A DNA stretch of 64,000 bases from Nilaparvata lugens (GCF_014356525.2 NC_052518.1:99392380-99456379), one strand, 5' to 3'. Shown: positions 21,615-32,712, counted from the first letter of the stretch. Translations and numbers: made by a program. The notes: a model not told the origin generated them from the letters alone.

Positions 21615-22071
21615 AATGTTCACCTGTACTCTTTTTTTCTCATTTGCTTATCACTTTAGTGCATGAAGCATATGATTATAGTTACTATCGATAATTTCAG
21701 TGTACTTGTGTGAGGGAGGTATTCAGCGAAGGTCAAGGGTCGTAAATTAAAAACACCAACATTTTCTTTCCCAGCACACGACAAAGAAGGTAGGCTATTA
21801 CTGTGATTGTAGTGCCAGAGAAATGACTTATAGAATCTTATTGTATATCGTCCTGTAATCTATATTGTCCTGTAATTCATAATCTATGAATCAACATGTT
21901 ATCTTTAATCACAAAAAAATAACTCATAAAGAAGATACTCATGAAGTAACTCCCTCAAAGGGCTGAATCTCCCGAGGGGCCAGTAGACCTATGCAGTAAT
22001 ATCCATCAACAAAAGCTTCTAAACTTGATTCAATCTCCTGAAATTACTTTTATCTCTCCTGAATTTTTAAC
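21615..22071. other. No gene recognised
   Basis: AT-rich spacer. Confidence 0.4.
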
Positions 22072-22375
22072 CTATATGTAGCTTTAAGGGTTGTAAATGC
22101 TAAAACTATATGTAGCTTTAAGGGTTGTAAATGCCAAAACTATATGTAGCTTTAAGGGTTGTAAATGCTAAAACTATATGTAGCTTTAAGGGTTGTAAAT
22201 GCCAAATCTATATGTAGCTTTAAGGGCTGTAAATGCTAAAACTATATGTAGCTTTAAGGGTTGTAAATGCTAAAACTATATGTAGCTTTAAGGGTTGTAA
22301 ATGCTAAAACTATATGTAGCTTTAAGGGTTGTAAATGCTAAAACTATGTAGCTTTCAGGGTTGTAAATGTTGAAA
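22072..22375. repeat. Minisatellite, 34-bp unit x9
   Basis: Unit begins CTATATGTAGCTTTAAGGGT; eight 34-bp units plus a 32-bp last unit. Units differ by one or two substitutions, the last being most diverged. Confidence 0.95.
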
Positions 22376-22549
22376 CTCCCTGAACGCTGTGAAAAGAAAC
22401 CTTCTAAGCTCCCAGTCCCGCCTTAAATAATATTTAAGATTTTCTTGTACAGTCGTTCTTGGGTTGAATAAATAACCTTATTAATGCCCTCTTATCATTG
22501 AATAAACTTCTGAGGGCAATAACAACAAATTGATCTCTTACATCAATTA

Positions 22550-22735
22550 GAATGGCTGAATTAGTAGTCCAAAACAAAGGTGCTCTCTGATTGGTCAATG
22601 GGTAGATTAGTCGTCATTTTAACTTCACAGCTAACTACCAATAGGAAGCAAGCAGCTTGAGAACGTCATATTATGCAAGTCATCGTCCAATGAGATTGCT
22701 GGTTGAATTTGGGGCGTGACTTACATTAGCGTCAT
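22550..22735 (-). repeat. CCAAT-rich dispersed repeat, copy 2
   Basis: Reverse-orientation relative of 1575-1750: GTGCTCTCTGATTGGTCAAT, CTACCAATAGGAAGCAAGC, CATCGTCCAATGAGA. Confidence 0.6.
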
Positions 22736-22964
22736 TATTAAGACAAATCAATGAAAATATTATAAAAAACTAGAATAAATCTCTTCAGAGATTCAGAGAA
22801 TATAAATGAATCAAATTAGACCAAACAAATATTTCAACGTTTCCTTGTAATCAAGCACACGAAATGTAATCTAAGAAATTTTAACCATAAAAGAGGTCTA
22901 AAGTAATATTTTTCCCCTTTTATGAGTCAAAACATATCAAGCCTAAGCTACAGATTGAATGGTT

Positions 22965-23116
22965 AATACATCTGATTTGAATATTGAATCACAGTAAATA
23001 ATATGATCACGCAATTCCGAAAATATACTTTCAAAGGTATAGTTTCTAATACATCTGATTTGAATATTGAATCTCAGTAAATAATATGACCACGCAATTC
23101 CGAAAATATACTTTCT
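22965..23116. repeat. Tandem duplication, ~75-82 bp x2
   Basis: TAATACATCTGATTTGAATA through CGCAATTCCGAAAATATACT is present twice with few changes. Confidence 0.85.
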
Positions 23117-23304
23117 AAAAGTATCAGAAAGTTGTCAAGTAAGATAAAAATAAAACGTAAAAATATTATGAAATAGCTTTTTAAACACAAAAAAAATACA
23201 AATTTATAAATTTCATTTAAACATGTAACAGTGAGTACTCTCTACAAATACTTCAGTCTGTAAGTGGAGAGTGAGTTCTTCCACTCACAGACTATTCTAC
23301 TTTT

Positions 23305-23475
23305 CATTTATATTATCCGTGTTTCGGATGGACACGTTAAGCCGTCGGTCCCGGCTGCCTAAAAAGTAGTCGTTAGGTCATGTCAGATGCCTTGAAATTG
23401 ATCAGTTGCGACCTGAAAACTCTGACACCAGACCTGAGCCAGCCAGGTTACTCGATATTATTATTATTATTATTT
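23305..23475 (+). repeat. SINE 3' part with (ATT)n tail
   Basis: CGGATGGACACGTTAAGCCG and TCGGTCCCGGCTGC, then GTCGTTAGGTCATGTCAGAT, ending in TATTATTATTATTATTA. The GGATGG(G/A)CACGTTAA central block is shared with the tRNA-derived SINE at 43290-43532. The tRNA-like head is missing, so this copy is 5'-truncated or a sister family with a different tail. Confidence 0.65.
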
Positions 23476-23649
23476 ATATTATATTACTTTTAATATCATG
23501 CAATATGAATTTGTTAGCACATGCCCATTATTATTTCAGAATCGGATTTCTAATTTACGATCTATGGAAAAACATTCACAATTCACTTTTACAGCTGGAA
23601 GCTTGAAAAGCTTTTAAACTCCAGTGGTACGTAACAATAATTAACCGTT

Positions 23650-23676
23650 ATGAACGATGGATGGGAGAGTGTTGAG
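23650..23676 (+). CDS. Possible short start exon
   Basis: ATG followed by eight codons (MNDGWESVE) runs directly into GAG|GTGAGT, a consensus donor, with ACCGTT before the ATG. Such short first coding exons exist, but 27 nt could arise by chance and no downstream partner was found. Confidence 0.25.
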
Positions 23677-23682
23677 GTGAGT

Positions 23683-24059
23683 TCTTCTTCAATGCAGTCA
23701 TATATGCGGGCCTTCATCGATTTTAACATATAATTTAAACCTACGGTTTAACGGTTGAATTCGTAGTTATATTTTGATGGTATTGTTAAGTTTGTCAAAA
23801 GGTATGTATGCTTAGCCACATATTATTGACAGAAGCATGGTCAATAGAATAAGTACCGTAAGTAGGCTACAAGAATAGCTGAGTGTATGATTCTCAAACA
23901 CAAAAAATGCACAATTTTTCCCATAAAGCTTACTGGGTTTGTGTAGTGTAGCACACATAAAAACGTAGCTACTTAGTTTGACCAGTGTAGTTTCACCAGA
24001 TGTTTCTCGTTTCTGTAACTTCTACATTCGAGGAAACGGACCTCAGGGGACTGTTTTAG
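23683..24059. other. No gene recognised
   Basis: AT-rich spacer. Confidence 0.35.
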
Positions 24060-24260
24060 AAAAACTGTCAAATTTACTGATTTAGTTTTTTTTTTCTTAA
24101 AAACTCTGTCAAATTTACTGACTTAGTTTTTTTCTAAAACAGTCCCTTGAAAACAGACTTCAGGTTTTTTTTCTAAAACAATCCCCTGTAAACAGACTTC
24201 AGGTTTTTTCTAAAACAATCCCCTGTAAACAGACTTCAGTTTTCTTCTAAAACGACTGTT
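24060..24260. repeat. Short tandem array, ~38-45 bp unit x4-5
   Basis: Blocks of TTTTTTCTAAAACA(G/A)TCCC and TGTAAACAGACTTCAG recur with variable T-tracts. Confidence 0.75.
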
Positions 24261-24457
24261 CCCTGTAAGTATTTAGGAAAACTCAAGTAAGAAAAATGAC
24301 TGTGATTGACTTGGGATTTTCGAAAACTCAACTCAGAAAACTGGACTGAGTTGTTCCTAAAACAGTATACTCTGAGGTAAGTTCCATCGACAATCGATGA
24401 CAATATTCATGATGCTTGTATGTTCAAGTAATTCAAAATATTATCATGAATAGAAGG

Positions 24458-24655
24458 CAGGGATGCCCACACCATGTTTTGATGTCGCAAGTTGCGACAT
24501 GAGGCTGAATTTTGGGGGGCATTTTTGGAAAAAGCTAGGGAAAATGGGGGGGATTTTTCAATATACAGTTTTTAAGTAACTAAATGGATACCAAATTTTG
24601 AGAATTTTGGGGGGGAATTTTGCGACATGGACCATTGGGGGGATGGGCACCCCTG
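24458..24655. mobile_element. hAT-like MITE with 8-bp duplication
   Basis: Ends CAGGGATGCCCAC and GTGGGC-type inverse GGGCACCCCTG; flanked by perfect ATAGAAGG (24450-24457 and 24656-24663). The 8-bp duplication and CAGGG ends fit hAT. The interior is T/G-rich, with internal GTCGCAAGTTGCGAC. The minus-strand frame 24972-24580 runs into this element and is not called. Confidence 0.9.
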
Positions 24656-25159
24656 ATAGAAGGAGATACACAGTCGAAAAAATTGGTGTTTGCTGTTTCC
24701 CACAGACCCCTGAACACCTGGGCTGTGTCATTTCTCACAAGGTAGAACAATATTAGAGATGTAGTTACAATATTAGATATCAAAATTAAAATTTTAATGA
24801 GCCACTTAATATAAATCCGGACACTAAACGTAATAATTTGATTTAGTCTAATGCTATTAGACCGTAGGAAACAATTCTGCTGTGGATGATGCCCACATGA
24901 GCTCAAGGCTTGTGCGTGGGTAATGAGAGTGATGTTGAGAGATGAGTGGACCTTCAGCTTTAGGATGTACACTTCATGGTTTAGGTGAAATTTCTCTTTA
25001 TCCTTGCAAATTCCAAATTATATTATTTGGTATTATTCATGACTACTGAAAGGTATTAGAATCTTTATTTATTTCGGGAATGTAAAGTTTATCCAAGTGA
25101 CATTTTCTAATATTAATTCATTCCAACTAATCAAATATCATTCGACTTTAGAAAGAGAG

Positions 25160-25444
25160 ATTGATTGATTGATTGAGTACTTTATTTATGTAGATTACAA
25201 TATATACTGGCTTATACACTTATATACAATAGCTTACAATACAGCAAAATTGTAGATGAATTTACAAAATATAAACTAAGAAAATTATTATTGAGTTGTA
25301 TATGATATGAAAAAAGCAATTTGTAATAACTATAGATAAAATAGATAATATTGTTATGCGTCTACATAAATTGGCTGAGCTTTGGACAAATCAATGTCCA
25401 TTCTTCGGAAAGAATATTCGAAGTATCCTTCCCACTAACTCTCT

Positions 25445-25535
<91 letters not shown>
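25160..25535 (-). repeat. Retroposon 3' end followed by (GA)n
   Basis: GATTGATTGATTGAGTACTT to TTCCCACTAACTCTCTACCA is the longer copy of the family at 1810-1920 and 3235-3389. Immediately after it lies a pure (GA)n microsatellite at about 25447-25533; the apparent RERERE frames are just this repeat. Confidence 0.75.
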
Positions 25536-25536
<1 letters not shown>

Positions 25537-25539
25537 GAG

Positions 25540-26659
25540 ATAGAGAGAAATAGACTACTGTGACAGACTGCAGTCTGCAAAGCAGTATGAGCAGTAAAAA
25601 CTTGTTTGGAATCGTTTGATATTGTAATTATTCAATATTCCAACAAATTAGTCACCATTTTATTGTGTACTTTGTTTTTTCAAATCTGAATGTCGTGTCA
25701 GAATCATTCGTTAATTTTGTTCTTGAAAAGAACTATTGAATAAAAGATTTACGATTTAAACATTTCAGCTTATATATTGGAGCGTTTATGAAACCGCTAA
25801 TATTTATTGGGTGACCGTTGTGTGAGGTGGTGAGTAATTTTATTATGTCCTGCTGGGTATGGCGCGTAATAATTTAGAGATTTCATGTATTTGTGATTGA
25901 AATACTGCCCAGCAGCAAACGGTACCAAACGGTACTCGAGTAAGATTTTCAAATATTTCTAGTATTTGTGACTCATCTGCTCAGCAGCATTCCTACAGTA
26001 CCAGAGAGTAATCAAAAGAAGTGAGAAGAATATTTGTGTGACTCATCCGCACAGCAGTATTTCCACAGTAGACCTACCAGAGTAGTCATAAGATTTGAAA
26101 AAAAAAATTCCCCAAATAATTTTATAACGGCACCTTCCTTTCATATAGCAACCACCCTTCTTTCTTACCGTTTTACCCAACCCTTCAAATCTCTGTCAAT
26201 CAGAATAAATCAAAAACAATCAAATCAAATCTGTTCATCATTTCATCCTCAAATTATAAACATTTTTATACAGTAGCCTACATACAAAAGCAATTAAATA
26301 GTGAATATTCCTCACAAAGACTGAGTCTGAGCACAATGCTATGGTGGTAGCAAAATTTACCCAACAAATTATTTAGATTTTAGTAGAGATTATTTAGATT
26401 TTTTATATTTAGATGTTGATGAAGAAGCCTAAAATAAAAGAACTCCATACCTGGGTGAAGGAAAATTATCTTTATTCAATTACTGATTTGGTTTGATATT
26501 GATTAATATTGTATGAATTAAAAATTCAGTTTTATGTATATCTTCAATTATTGTTATTTCTTAGAATGGAATATTGAGTTGGTTGAATGTTAATTATTAT
26601 AAGCCTATATTATAATATTTTATGATTATTTTATATATTAATATTAATATAAAAGTGAA
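25540..26659. other. No gene recognised
   Basis: AT-rich spacer; a short frame at 26034-26276 lacks features. Confidence 0.4.
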
Positions 26660-26790
26660 TAAGATATATTAAGACTCCACGTCGGCGTACAAGTTTTCTT
26701 TTGCCGACGTGTAGCACAAAGTTGTCAATTTCCTTTTTGTTGTATTCTGTATATATTTTTTGTGCAATAAACGATTTGATTTGATTTTAG
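26660..26790 (+). repeat. Retroposon 3' end with stem-loop and TTTGATTTGATT tail
   Basis: CACGTCGGCGTACAAG / CTTTTGCCGACGTG forms a stem-loop, then TTTTTGTGCAATAAACGATT and TGATTTGATTTT. A 3' hairpin plus simple tail suggests a LINE recognised by its own reverse transcriptase. Confidence 0.6.
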
Positions 26791-28000
26791 AATGTTTAGA
26801 AACTGATAATTAGAATGGTCTGGGAGACTTCACACAACTATCTCGGAATAAATTTATTCCATTATCCCGTTATTGACTAATCCGAAAAATCCCTACAACG
26901 CTATCCCCATGCTATTGAGATCCTATTCAAATAAGCCAGTGTAAATTCAAATATTGCTTCATGAATAATTATTTTTAATACTAGAAACATTTGTCCAATA
27001 CTTTTATTATTTAAATCAATACTATTGATTCATTGATACTGTTCATTTCTTCAAGTACTTTATTTGAAATCTGTTAATATTTACCTCTACTTTCTTTGCA
27101 TATCTGAGAATGTTTTATTCACTGTACTTTCTACTTAGTTTTATTAATGATTGAATACGTTTCATATTTATTCATATGTTTCTTGAAGGTATGACTCTGT
27201 GTTTGGGTTGTCAGTATAAGTGGAGACTTTTCCATGAACGTTTTGATTCTTTAACGGAGACTTGAATGCGTGGTTGTTAATTCTCAGTGGTAAGCGAGTG
27301 ACTTCAATTCCTGCACTAGATTTTTTCCTTCAAACTGTTCTTAGACGTGTTTCTTGAATTTTAAAATTACTTTTTTAACACGTATTTCCAAAATTTTGAT
27401 GCTCAATACGGAAAAGTAGCAGTAGTTTTGAGGTTAAAGAAACGAGACGGGGCCGCAGTACCTGTACACTGGGCTATTGTTCCAAAAAGGTTCATCCTCC
27501 AACTCTGGTTTATCACTCTTGACTCTGGACTCTATAGTTTTGTATTTCACAGAAAGAATTGAATTCAACAATTAGATTGAATGAGAATAGACTAAAGTAG
27601 GCTAAGTGAGGCTCTTCTAAAAGGTATTTTCCAGCCTCTAAAATCAATAGTTATGGAAGAGAATATTTTGTGCTATGGAATCCACTAATGTTGCTATACT
27701 AGTGAGTAGATAATTGAAGATCCGCACTGGAATTTTTATACGAACTGGGGAAACGCTAAAGCTTGGGAAAGGATGAAGACCAGCCAACAGCCAATAGCCA
27801 GGTCGGTAACCAGAAAACACGTTGATTAGATTGTTCACACTAATCAGTTCTTCATTAAATGTTTTTATTGTTAGGATTGGAGCGTCTTTGTTGGCAGCAG
27901 AATTGTGATGCTTCTTCTCAAGTTTAATGATGCGCTCTTTTTTAAAAGGCAACTCTTCCCCGCTGGAGAGGAGTCAACGATACGAGACGGCGTCACTTAC
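26791..28000. other. No gene recognised
   Basis: A 102-codon minus-strand frame (27952-27644) has no identifiable domain or splice context. Confidence 0.35.
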
Positions 28001-28036
28001 AACATGACCGGATAAGTAGTCTCTAGTCTCTACCAG
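28001..28036 (-). CDS. Possible 36-nt microexon
   Basis: Minus strand: CATCTTTTTGCAG|CTG GTA GAG ... GTT|GTAAGT, coding LVETRDYLSGHV in phase 0 at both sides. Acceptor and donor are both close to consensus. The acceptor and first bases of the exon are duplicated just upstream (28055-28110), so the context has been rearranged. No neighbours identified. Confidence 0.3.
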
Positions 28037-28661
28037 CTGCAAAAAGATGCCTATAATCGTTTCAAACGTCTCTACCAGCTGCAAAAAGATGCCTATAAAC
28101 GTTTCAAACTTCTTGTCTTGAAATTGGTTGAGAGTGAGCCTGAAGAATATCCATGATTGATTTTATTTTAATTAGAAACTGAGACATAAAAGTGTGGGCC
28201 CCATTATTACCCCACCAACATTTACCGTCAATTTTAACCTCACTATCACTCAAGGTACTCTCAAAAATTGCGCGTTCATGTAGAACTGTGATTTAATGCA
28301 GCAAGATATGTATCACGAATTAAACTTCGCGGGGGGCATATACCCTCACCTGTAGGTGTACGAATTAATCTTGGAAAGTATGAGGTCTTCAAGTATCTAC
28401 ACCCTCATAATTTTATCATTCTAACATCTAAATTGCATCACATAACCTCAACTCCCAATATAAGAGATACATGATTAGAAATTGCCACTTCCAACAATTG
28501 GCTACTGTAAAAGACCGCAATGAATACGAGCATAGGAGACATTGTTCTAATAATCAAAGCTCTGAAAGAGCAGAATTCAGCCGAAAAAATTGTAATTTTT
28601 AAACAGAAATCTGGTTAAAGCTGAAATAACTGACCTGGAACAATCAGGGCCAAATAGTTTT

Positions 28662-28927
28662 ATGTTTCCATGAGTTCTCATTCATGGTTTTATGAGTTCA
28701 CATTCATGTTTTTATGAGTTCTCATTCATGTTTTCGTGACTACACATTTATGTTTTCATGAGTTCTCTTTCATGTTTTTATGAGTTCACATTCATGTTTT
28801 TATGAGTTCTCATTCATGTTTTCGTGACTACACATTTATGTTTTCATGAGTTCTCATTCATGTTTTTATGAGTTCTCATTCATGTTTTTATGAGATCACA
28901 TTCATGTTTTCATGACTTTACATTCTA
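28662..28927. repeat. Minisatellite, ~22-bp unit, ~12 copies with higher-order order
   Basis: Unit TCATGTTTTTATGAGTTCTC. Variant CGTGACTACACATTTATG occurs in the same position of two successive ~88-bp blocks, giving a four-unit higher-order repeat. Confidence 0.9.
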
Positions 28928-29262
28928 GCACCCTCAAATAATGTTTTGCACTAGCCGTGAGCTCATTAATTAACATCGTCCTAAGCAGAAAAAGTATGCA
29001 GAGAATTAGGCTTTTATGTCTTTTGATATTAATATTTTCTATGGGCCTAAACATAATTTTTCCCCAGATTATTGATCTACTGAAAAAGAGTTTAATGAGA
29101 TTCTGTTACGCCTTGTATCCTCAATTCTATAACTGATATTGTCTTCATCAACTAATTTATAAATATTGTATGGGTGTTAAATTTATTTTGAATCACAATA
29201 GGTCTGCCCATAAAATATCACATCATTATTTGATTAGACCAATTTCAATATACAACATTTTG

Positions 29263-29343
29263 TGTTTATAATTCACTCATTTTAAAATTTTGGCGATACA
29301 AGATTTTGTGTTTATAATTCACTCATTTTAAAATTTTTGTGAT
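29263..29343. repeat. Tandem duplication, ~43 bp x2
   Basis: TTTTGTGTTTATAATTCACT and CATTTTAAAATTTT appear twice in succession. Confidence 0.8.
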
Positions 29344-29838
29344 GCCGTTCATCTTTCAAAAGAACAATTCTATTTCTCACCCCACCATGTAGCCTATTAC
29401 CTTGTATTTTCATCTTATTTTGTGTGTTCTTGTTTTAGAATACATTTTTGAATAACAACAAGTATGATAAGAAATTTATGAGCGATATCTTGAAAAACCA
29501 ATGGATAAAAATTATGAAATAAAACGAAACTCGAAAATAATAATAATTAGTGCATTATACGAAACCGGTGGTTAACAATGATGCAATAAAAAGAACCGCG
29601 AAAATAATCGTTAGTACTGTTTATTTTATAAGAGAAATAGATGCGGCCTTTCTATAATCAGTCATAAGAAGATCTGTTCCAAAACTACTCGATGAAATAT
29701 ACTTTATACTCGCTGAAGTAATAAAAGTTTTATTGTAAATTTTAATCAAGAAGATCTGTTTAAAAACTACTTGAAGAAATATACTATATACAATCCAAAA
29801 TAATTATTAGTACGGTATAAGTATAAGATGTAGTATTA

Positions 29839-30051
29839 AAAAAAACACTTATTGACATGGGCTACTTTTAAATTAATAAAACAAAATAAATCTTATAGCA
29901 CTCTCTATTTTTTTAAAAACTTTAAAATAGTTGAACAACTAGTTTCGGTTTACACCATCTTCAGGTTATAACCCTTAACCGAAACTAGTTGTTCAACTAT
30001 TTTAAAGTTTTTAAAAAATAAAGGGTGCTATAAGATTTATTTTGTTTTATT
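29839..30051 (-). mobile_element. Snapback retroposon, Penelope-like (213 bp)
   Basis: Perfect 12-bp duplication GATGTAGTATTA (29827-29838, 30052-30063). The left side carries the one-sided tail (AAAAACACTTATTGACATGG). Arms are built on AAAATAGTTGAACAACTAGT and its inverse. On the minus strand the left arm contains CTGAAGA then, after TGGTGTAAACC, GAAAC (29964-29942), followed by TAGTTGTTCAACTA, a small hairpin. This recalls a hammerhead-ribozyme core as reported for Penelope-like elements. Confidence 0.8.
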
Positions 30052-30224
30052 GATGTAGTATTACTATAAGATGAATAGTTGAGGCCTTCCTATAATCAGT
30101 CTTAAGAAGATATGTTTAAAAATTACTTGAAGAAATCAGTGAGTATGGAATGTAATACATTCTATACATTAAATTCTATACTCACTGGAAGAAATGATAT
30201 ACGCGAAAATAATTAGTTCCTATT

Positions 30225-30688
30225 ATTATAAGACAAAAATAGTTGTAGACTTTTGATAATCTGTCATAAGAATATATGTTTGAAAATTACTTGTAGAAAT
30301 ATAAATACGCGAAAATAATTAGTACCTATTGTTGAGACATATTAAGACATAAATAGTTGTACTTTTGATAATCTTTCATAAGAATATAATTATGTTTAAA
30401 AATTACTCCAAGAAATATATCAGCAACATTACTAGACGAGGAACAATCTAACAGGAGATGTTTTATTATAAGACAAAAATAGTTGTAGACTTTTGATAAT
30501 CTGTCATAAGAATATATGTTTGAAAATTACTTGTAGAAATATAAATACGCGAAAATATTTATTAGTATTATTAAAAGATAAATAGTTACGGCCTTTCTAC
30601 AATCAGTCATAAGAAGATCTGTTTAAAAATTACTCCAAGAAATATATCAGAAACATTACTAGACGAGGAACAATCTAACAGGAAATGC
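30225..30688. repeat. Imperfect interspersed local duplications
   Basis: GACAAAAATAGTTGTAGACT ... AAATATAAATACGCGAAAAT occurs at 30225 and 30465; AATATATCAG(C/A)AACATTACTA with GACGAGGAACAATCTAACAG occurs at 30413 and 30643. Related sequence starts near 29640. Confidence 0.75.
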
Positions 30689-30896
30689 AGCAGCCTTCAT
30701 TTTTTAATTTTGCACAACAAACGAGTATGACTAGCGAGTGTTTGTTTATACGGGAGTACTTTGACATGATGTCTCTCACCTGTATTAGCGAGCCGGTTAG
30801 GTTGAGCCTCGTTTGGTTGCAATGTCAACGTATCCTGGACAGTTGTTTTTTTCACGTACTACAAGCATGCAGATACACTGAACACTCAGACCCCAT

Positions 30897-31139
30897 TGTC
30901 GACTTGTCCTCGCGATCAGCTGACGACTGGCGACTGGGTTGCGACTACCAGGAAGCTAAGGACCGACTGCAACTGGCAAGTGCGACTGAGGATGAGGAGA
31001 CCGACAACCCTGGTCGCCGCTGCGGGTGCGGGAGTCGGGCCAATGCCAATGAACTTGGCAGTCAAACCAAAGCAGAGCAACAGCATGCTGTCCTGGGAGG
31101 GGAATTTTTCTTCGGCTAGAGGGAAATTTCATTACCTGG
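30897..31139 (+). CDS. Possible GC-rich exon ending at a splice donor
   Basis: This is the most GC-rich stretch of the window, with many CpG. A frame ends ...NFSSARGKFHYL just before CTG|GTAAGT at 31139/31140. In-frame ATGs are at 30896 and downstream, for example at MPMNLAVKPKQSNSML. An overlapping longer frame (30685-31119) lacks splice support. ACTCAGACC just upstream could be an initiator. The picture is a promoter-proximal first exon of a plus-strand gene whose next exon I could not find. No family recognised. Confidence 0.35.
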
Positions 31140-31373
31140 TAAGTGCTAAAGCAGGCTGAAGATTCTGCAGTCTCTGGAGCGGTGATGCGCTTTTGCGGTG
31201 CTCCCGCAATCTTGAATGCGCGTAGCGAGTTCTATGGTTTTACTGTACTCCCTGGTTCACTCTTCTAGGTACTAGAGTACCTAGATCAAGATACTCTACT
31301 TGATCCTAAATATTTCTAGGTACTCTTCTAGGTCTAGGCATTTCTCTACTCTTCTGGGTAGCCTACTCTGCTC

Positions 31374-31588
31374 TAGTGAGGTCCACGTTATAATGACAGT
31401 ATTTGATCAACTTTGGTTTTGCTATCCTTGTCTATCATTCGACAAAACCGGTGGTACTATCCATTTCTACGTCCACAACGATGCCAATTATGTTTTTGAC
31501 AGTATAGAAATATAATTAATTGATGAAGAGAATCGGCATCGCTATTCTTCTATCTTTATCCACTGCCATTATAACGTGGACCTAACTA
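31374..31588. mobile_element. TAGTGAGG MITE, short subtype (215 bp)
   Basis: TAGTGAGGTCCACGTTATAA ... ATAACGTGGACCTAACTA. Right flank TA; left flank TC, so the left duplication has decayed. Confidence 0.9.
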
Positions 31589-31836
31589 TAATTAATTTAT
31601 TAATTCAAGCCATCTAAATTCAAAATTTATAGTTTTAATGTTTATTTTGGACTAAAATTTTATAAAAATTGTACACGTGAAATTCTAACCTTATCTTGGA
31701 CTTTGTCACTTATAAATTTGGAAGAAAAATAGCACAAGGACTACCTTATTATTTCATCTTTCAATGTTATTACATTAGTGTCATTTGCATTGTAAATAAA
31801 AAAAAACTATTGGATTAAAATGGACAGTAGATCAGT

Positions 31837-32030
31837 AGAGTGAGGTCCACGTTATAAATGGCAGGGAAGAAAGATATGAGAACGACGTTGCCAATTCTCT
31901 ACCTTGCCACAGTCTATTACAGATCTAATCTGTTATTCTGGGTACTCTGCTAGACTCTTCTATAGTGAGGTCCACGTTATACTGTGAGTGGAGAAAATGT
32001 TGCCGATCCTCTGTCTTGTCAATGCCTTCG
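31837..32030 (+). mobile_element. Two left-end fragments of the TAGTGAGG MITE
   Basis: AGAGTGAGGTCCACGTTATA at ~31837 and TAGTGAGGTCCACGTTATAC at 31963, each followed by ~65-80 bp of the long-subtype interior (GTTGCCGATCCTCTGTCTTG) and then lost. Confidence 0.8.
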
Positions 32031-32437
32031 AGAGAAATTCACTCCTATTCTTGAGTTATAAGCATTTGAAGATGAGTGAATTCTCTGATTTGAGAGTGTA
32101 GGACAGATTTTATGTTTGAGTGAATAACTCACCCTGTATTGTAGCGAAATGTCTCATATTATAGCACGACACTTGTTCGGTCAATCTCTATCCATAGCCC
32201 GAATATCATCCAAATCTGGAAGATTTGCATTTTTCAAGAAATCCATGAATTTTGCAAAAATTAAAATCGTTCAAATTCTCAGGAATGATAGTACTTAACG
32301 AGAGGAACAATATTGTGTCATAACATTGGCAGAAATTCTCTCCTATTCCTGAGTTATAAGCATTTGAATATGAGTGATTTTTCTGCTCTCAATCAATTTT
32401 TCTCCTCAAATGTGAGTAGTGCCAATGTGAGTATAAC
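32031..32437. repeat. Dispersed repeat of the CACTCCTATTC family
   Basis: AATTCACTCCTATTCTTGAG, GTAGCGAAATGTCTCATATT, ATAGCACGACACTTGTT and TCAGGAATGATAGTACTT recur here and in both orientations at 33940-35315. Confidence 0.7.
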
Positions 32438-32712
32438 CATAGAGAAACAATAGCGTAAGTAGATATCCCATGGTATATGGCATTTCTGTCGCAACTTTTT
32501 CTGTTATCTCAAGCCGATAGTCCACGTAGTTCTTTCCCAGAAAGCTATTTAACGCTGGCAGTCTCTCATATTGTGCCGTTTTTACAATCTCACCCGGCCA
32601 AAACAGTAAAAATCTACAATAATCGACAGGAATCGGCTTGAGATAACAATAAAAGTTGTGACATAAATGCCCTACACCATGGGATATCTACTCACGCTAT
32701 TGTTTCTCTATG
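32438..32712. mobile_element. CATAGAG inverted-repeat element, copy 2
   Basis: CATAGAGAAACAATAGCGTA ... TGTTTCTCTATG, perfect 7-bp duplication GTATAAC (32431-32437, 32713-32719). Its interior is inverted relative to copies 1 and 3. Confidence 0.9.

Noticed and set aside
24580..24972. 130-codon minus-strand frame
   Set aside because: Its C-terminus is read from the hAT-like MITE; the rest shows no domain.
25351..25553. Frames encoding long RE/RERE repeats
   Set aside because: Direct product of the (GA)n microsatellite.
27644..27952. 102-codon minus-strand frame
   Set aside because: No domain, no splice support, no repeat relationship found.
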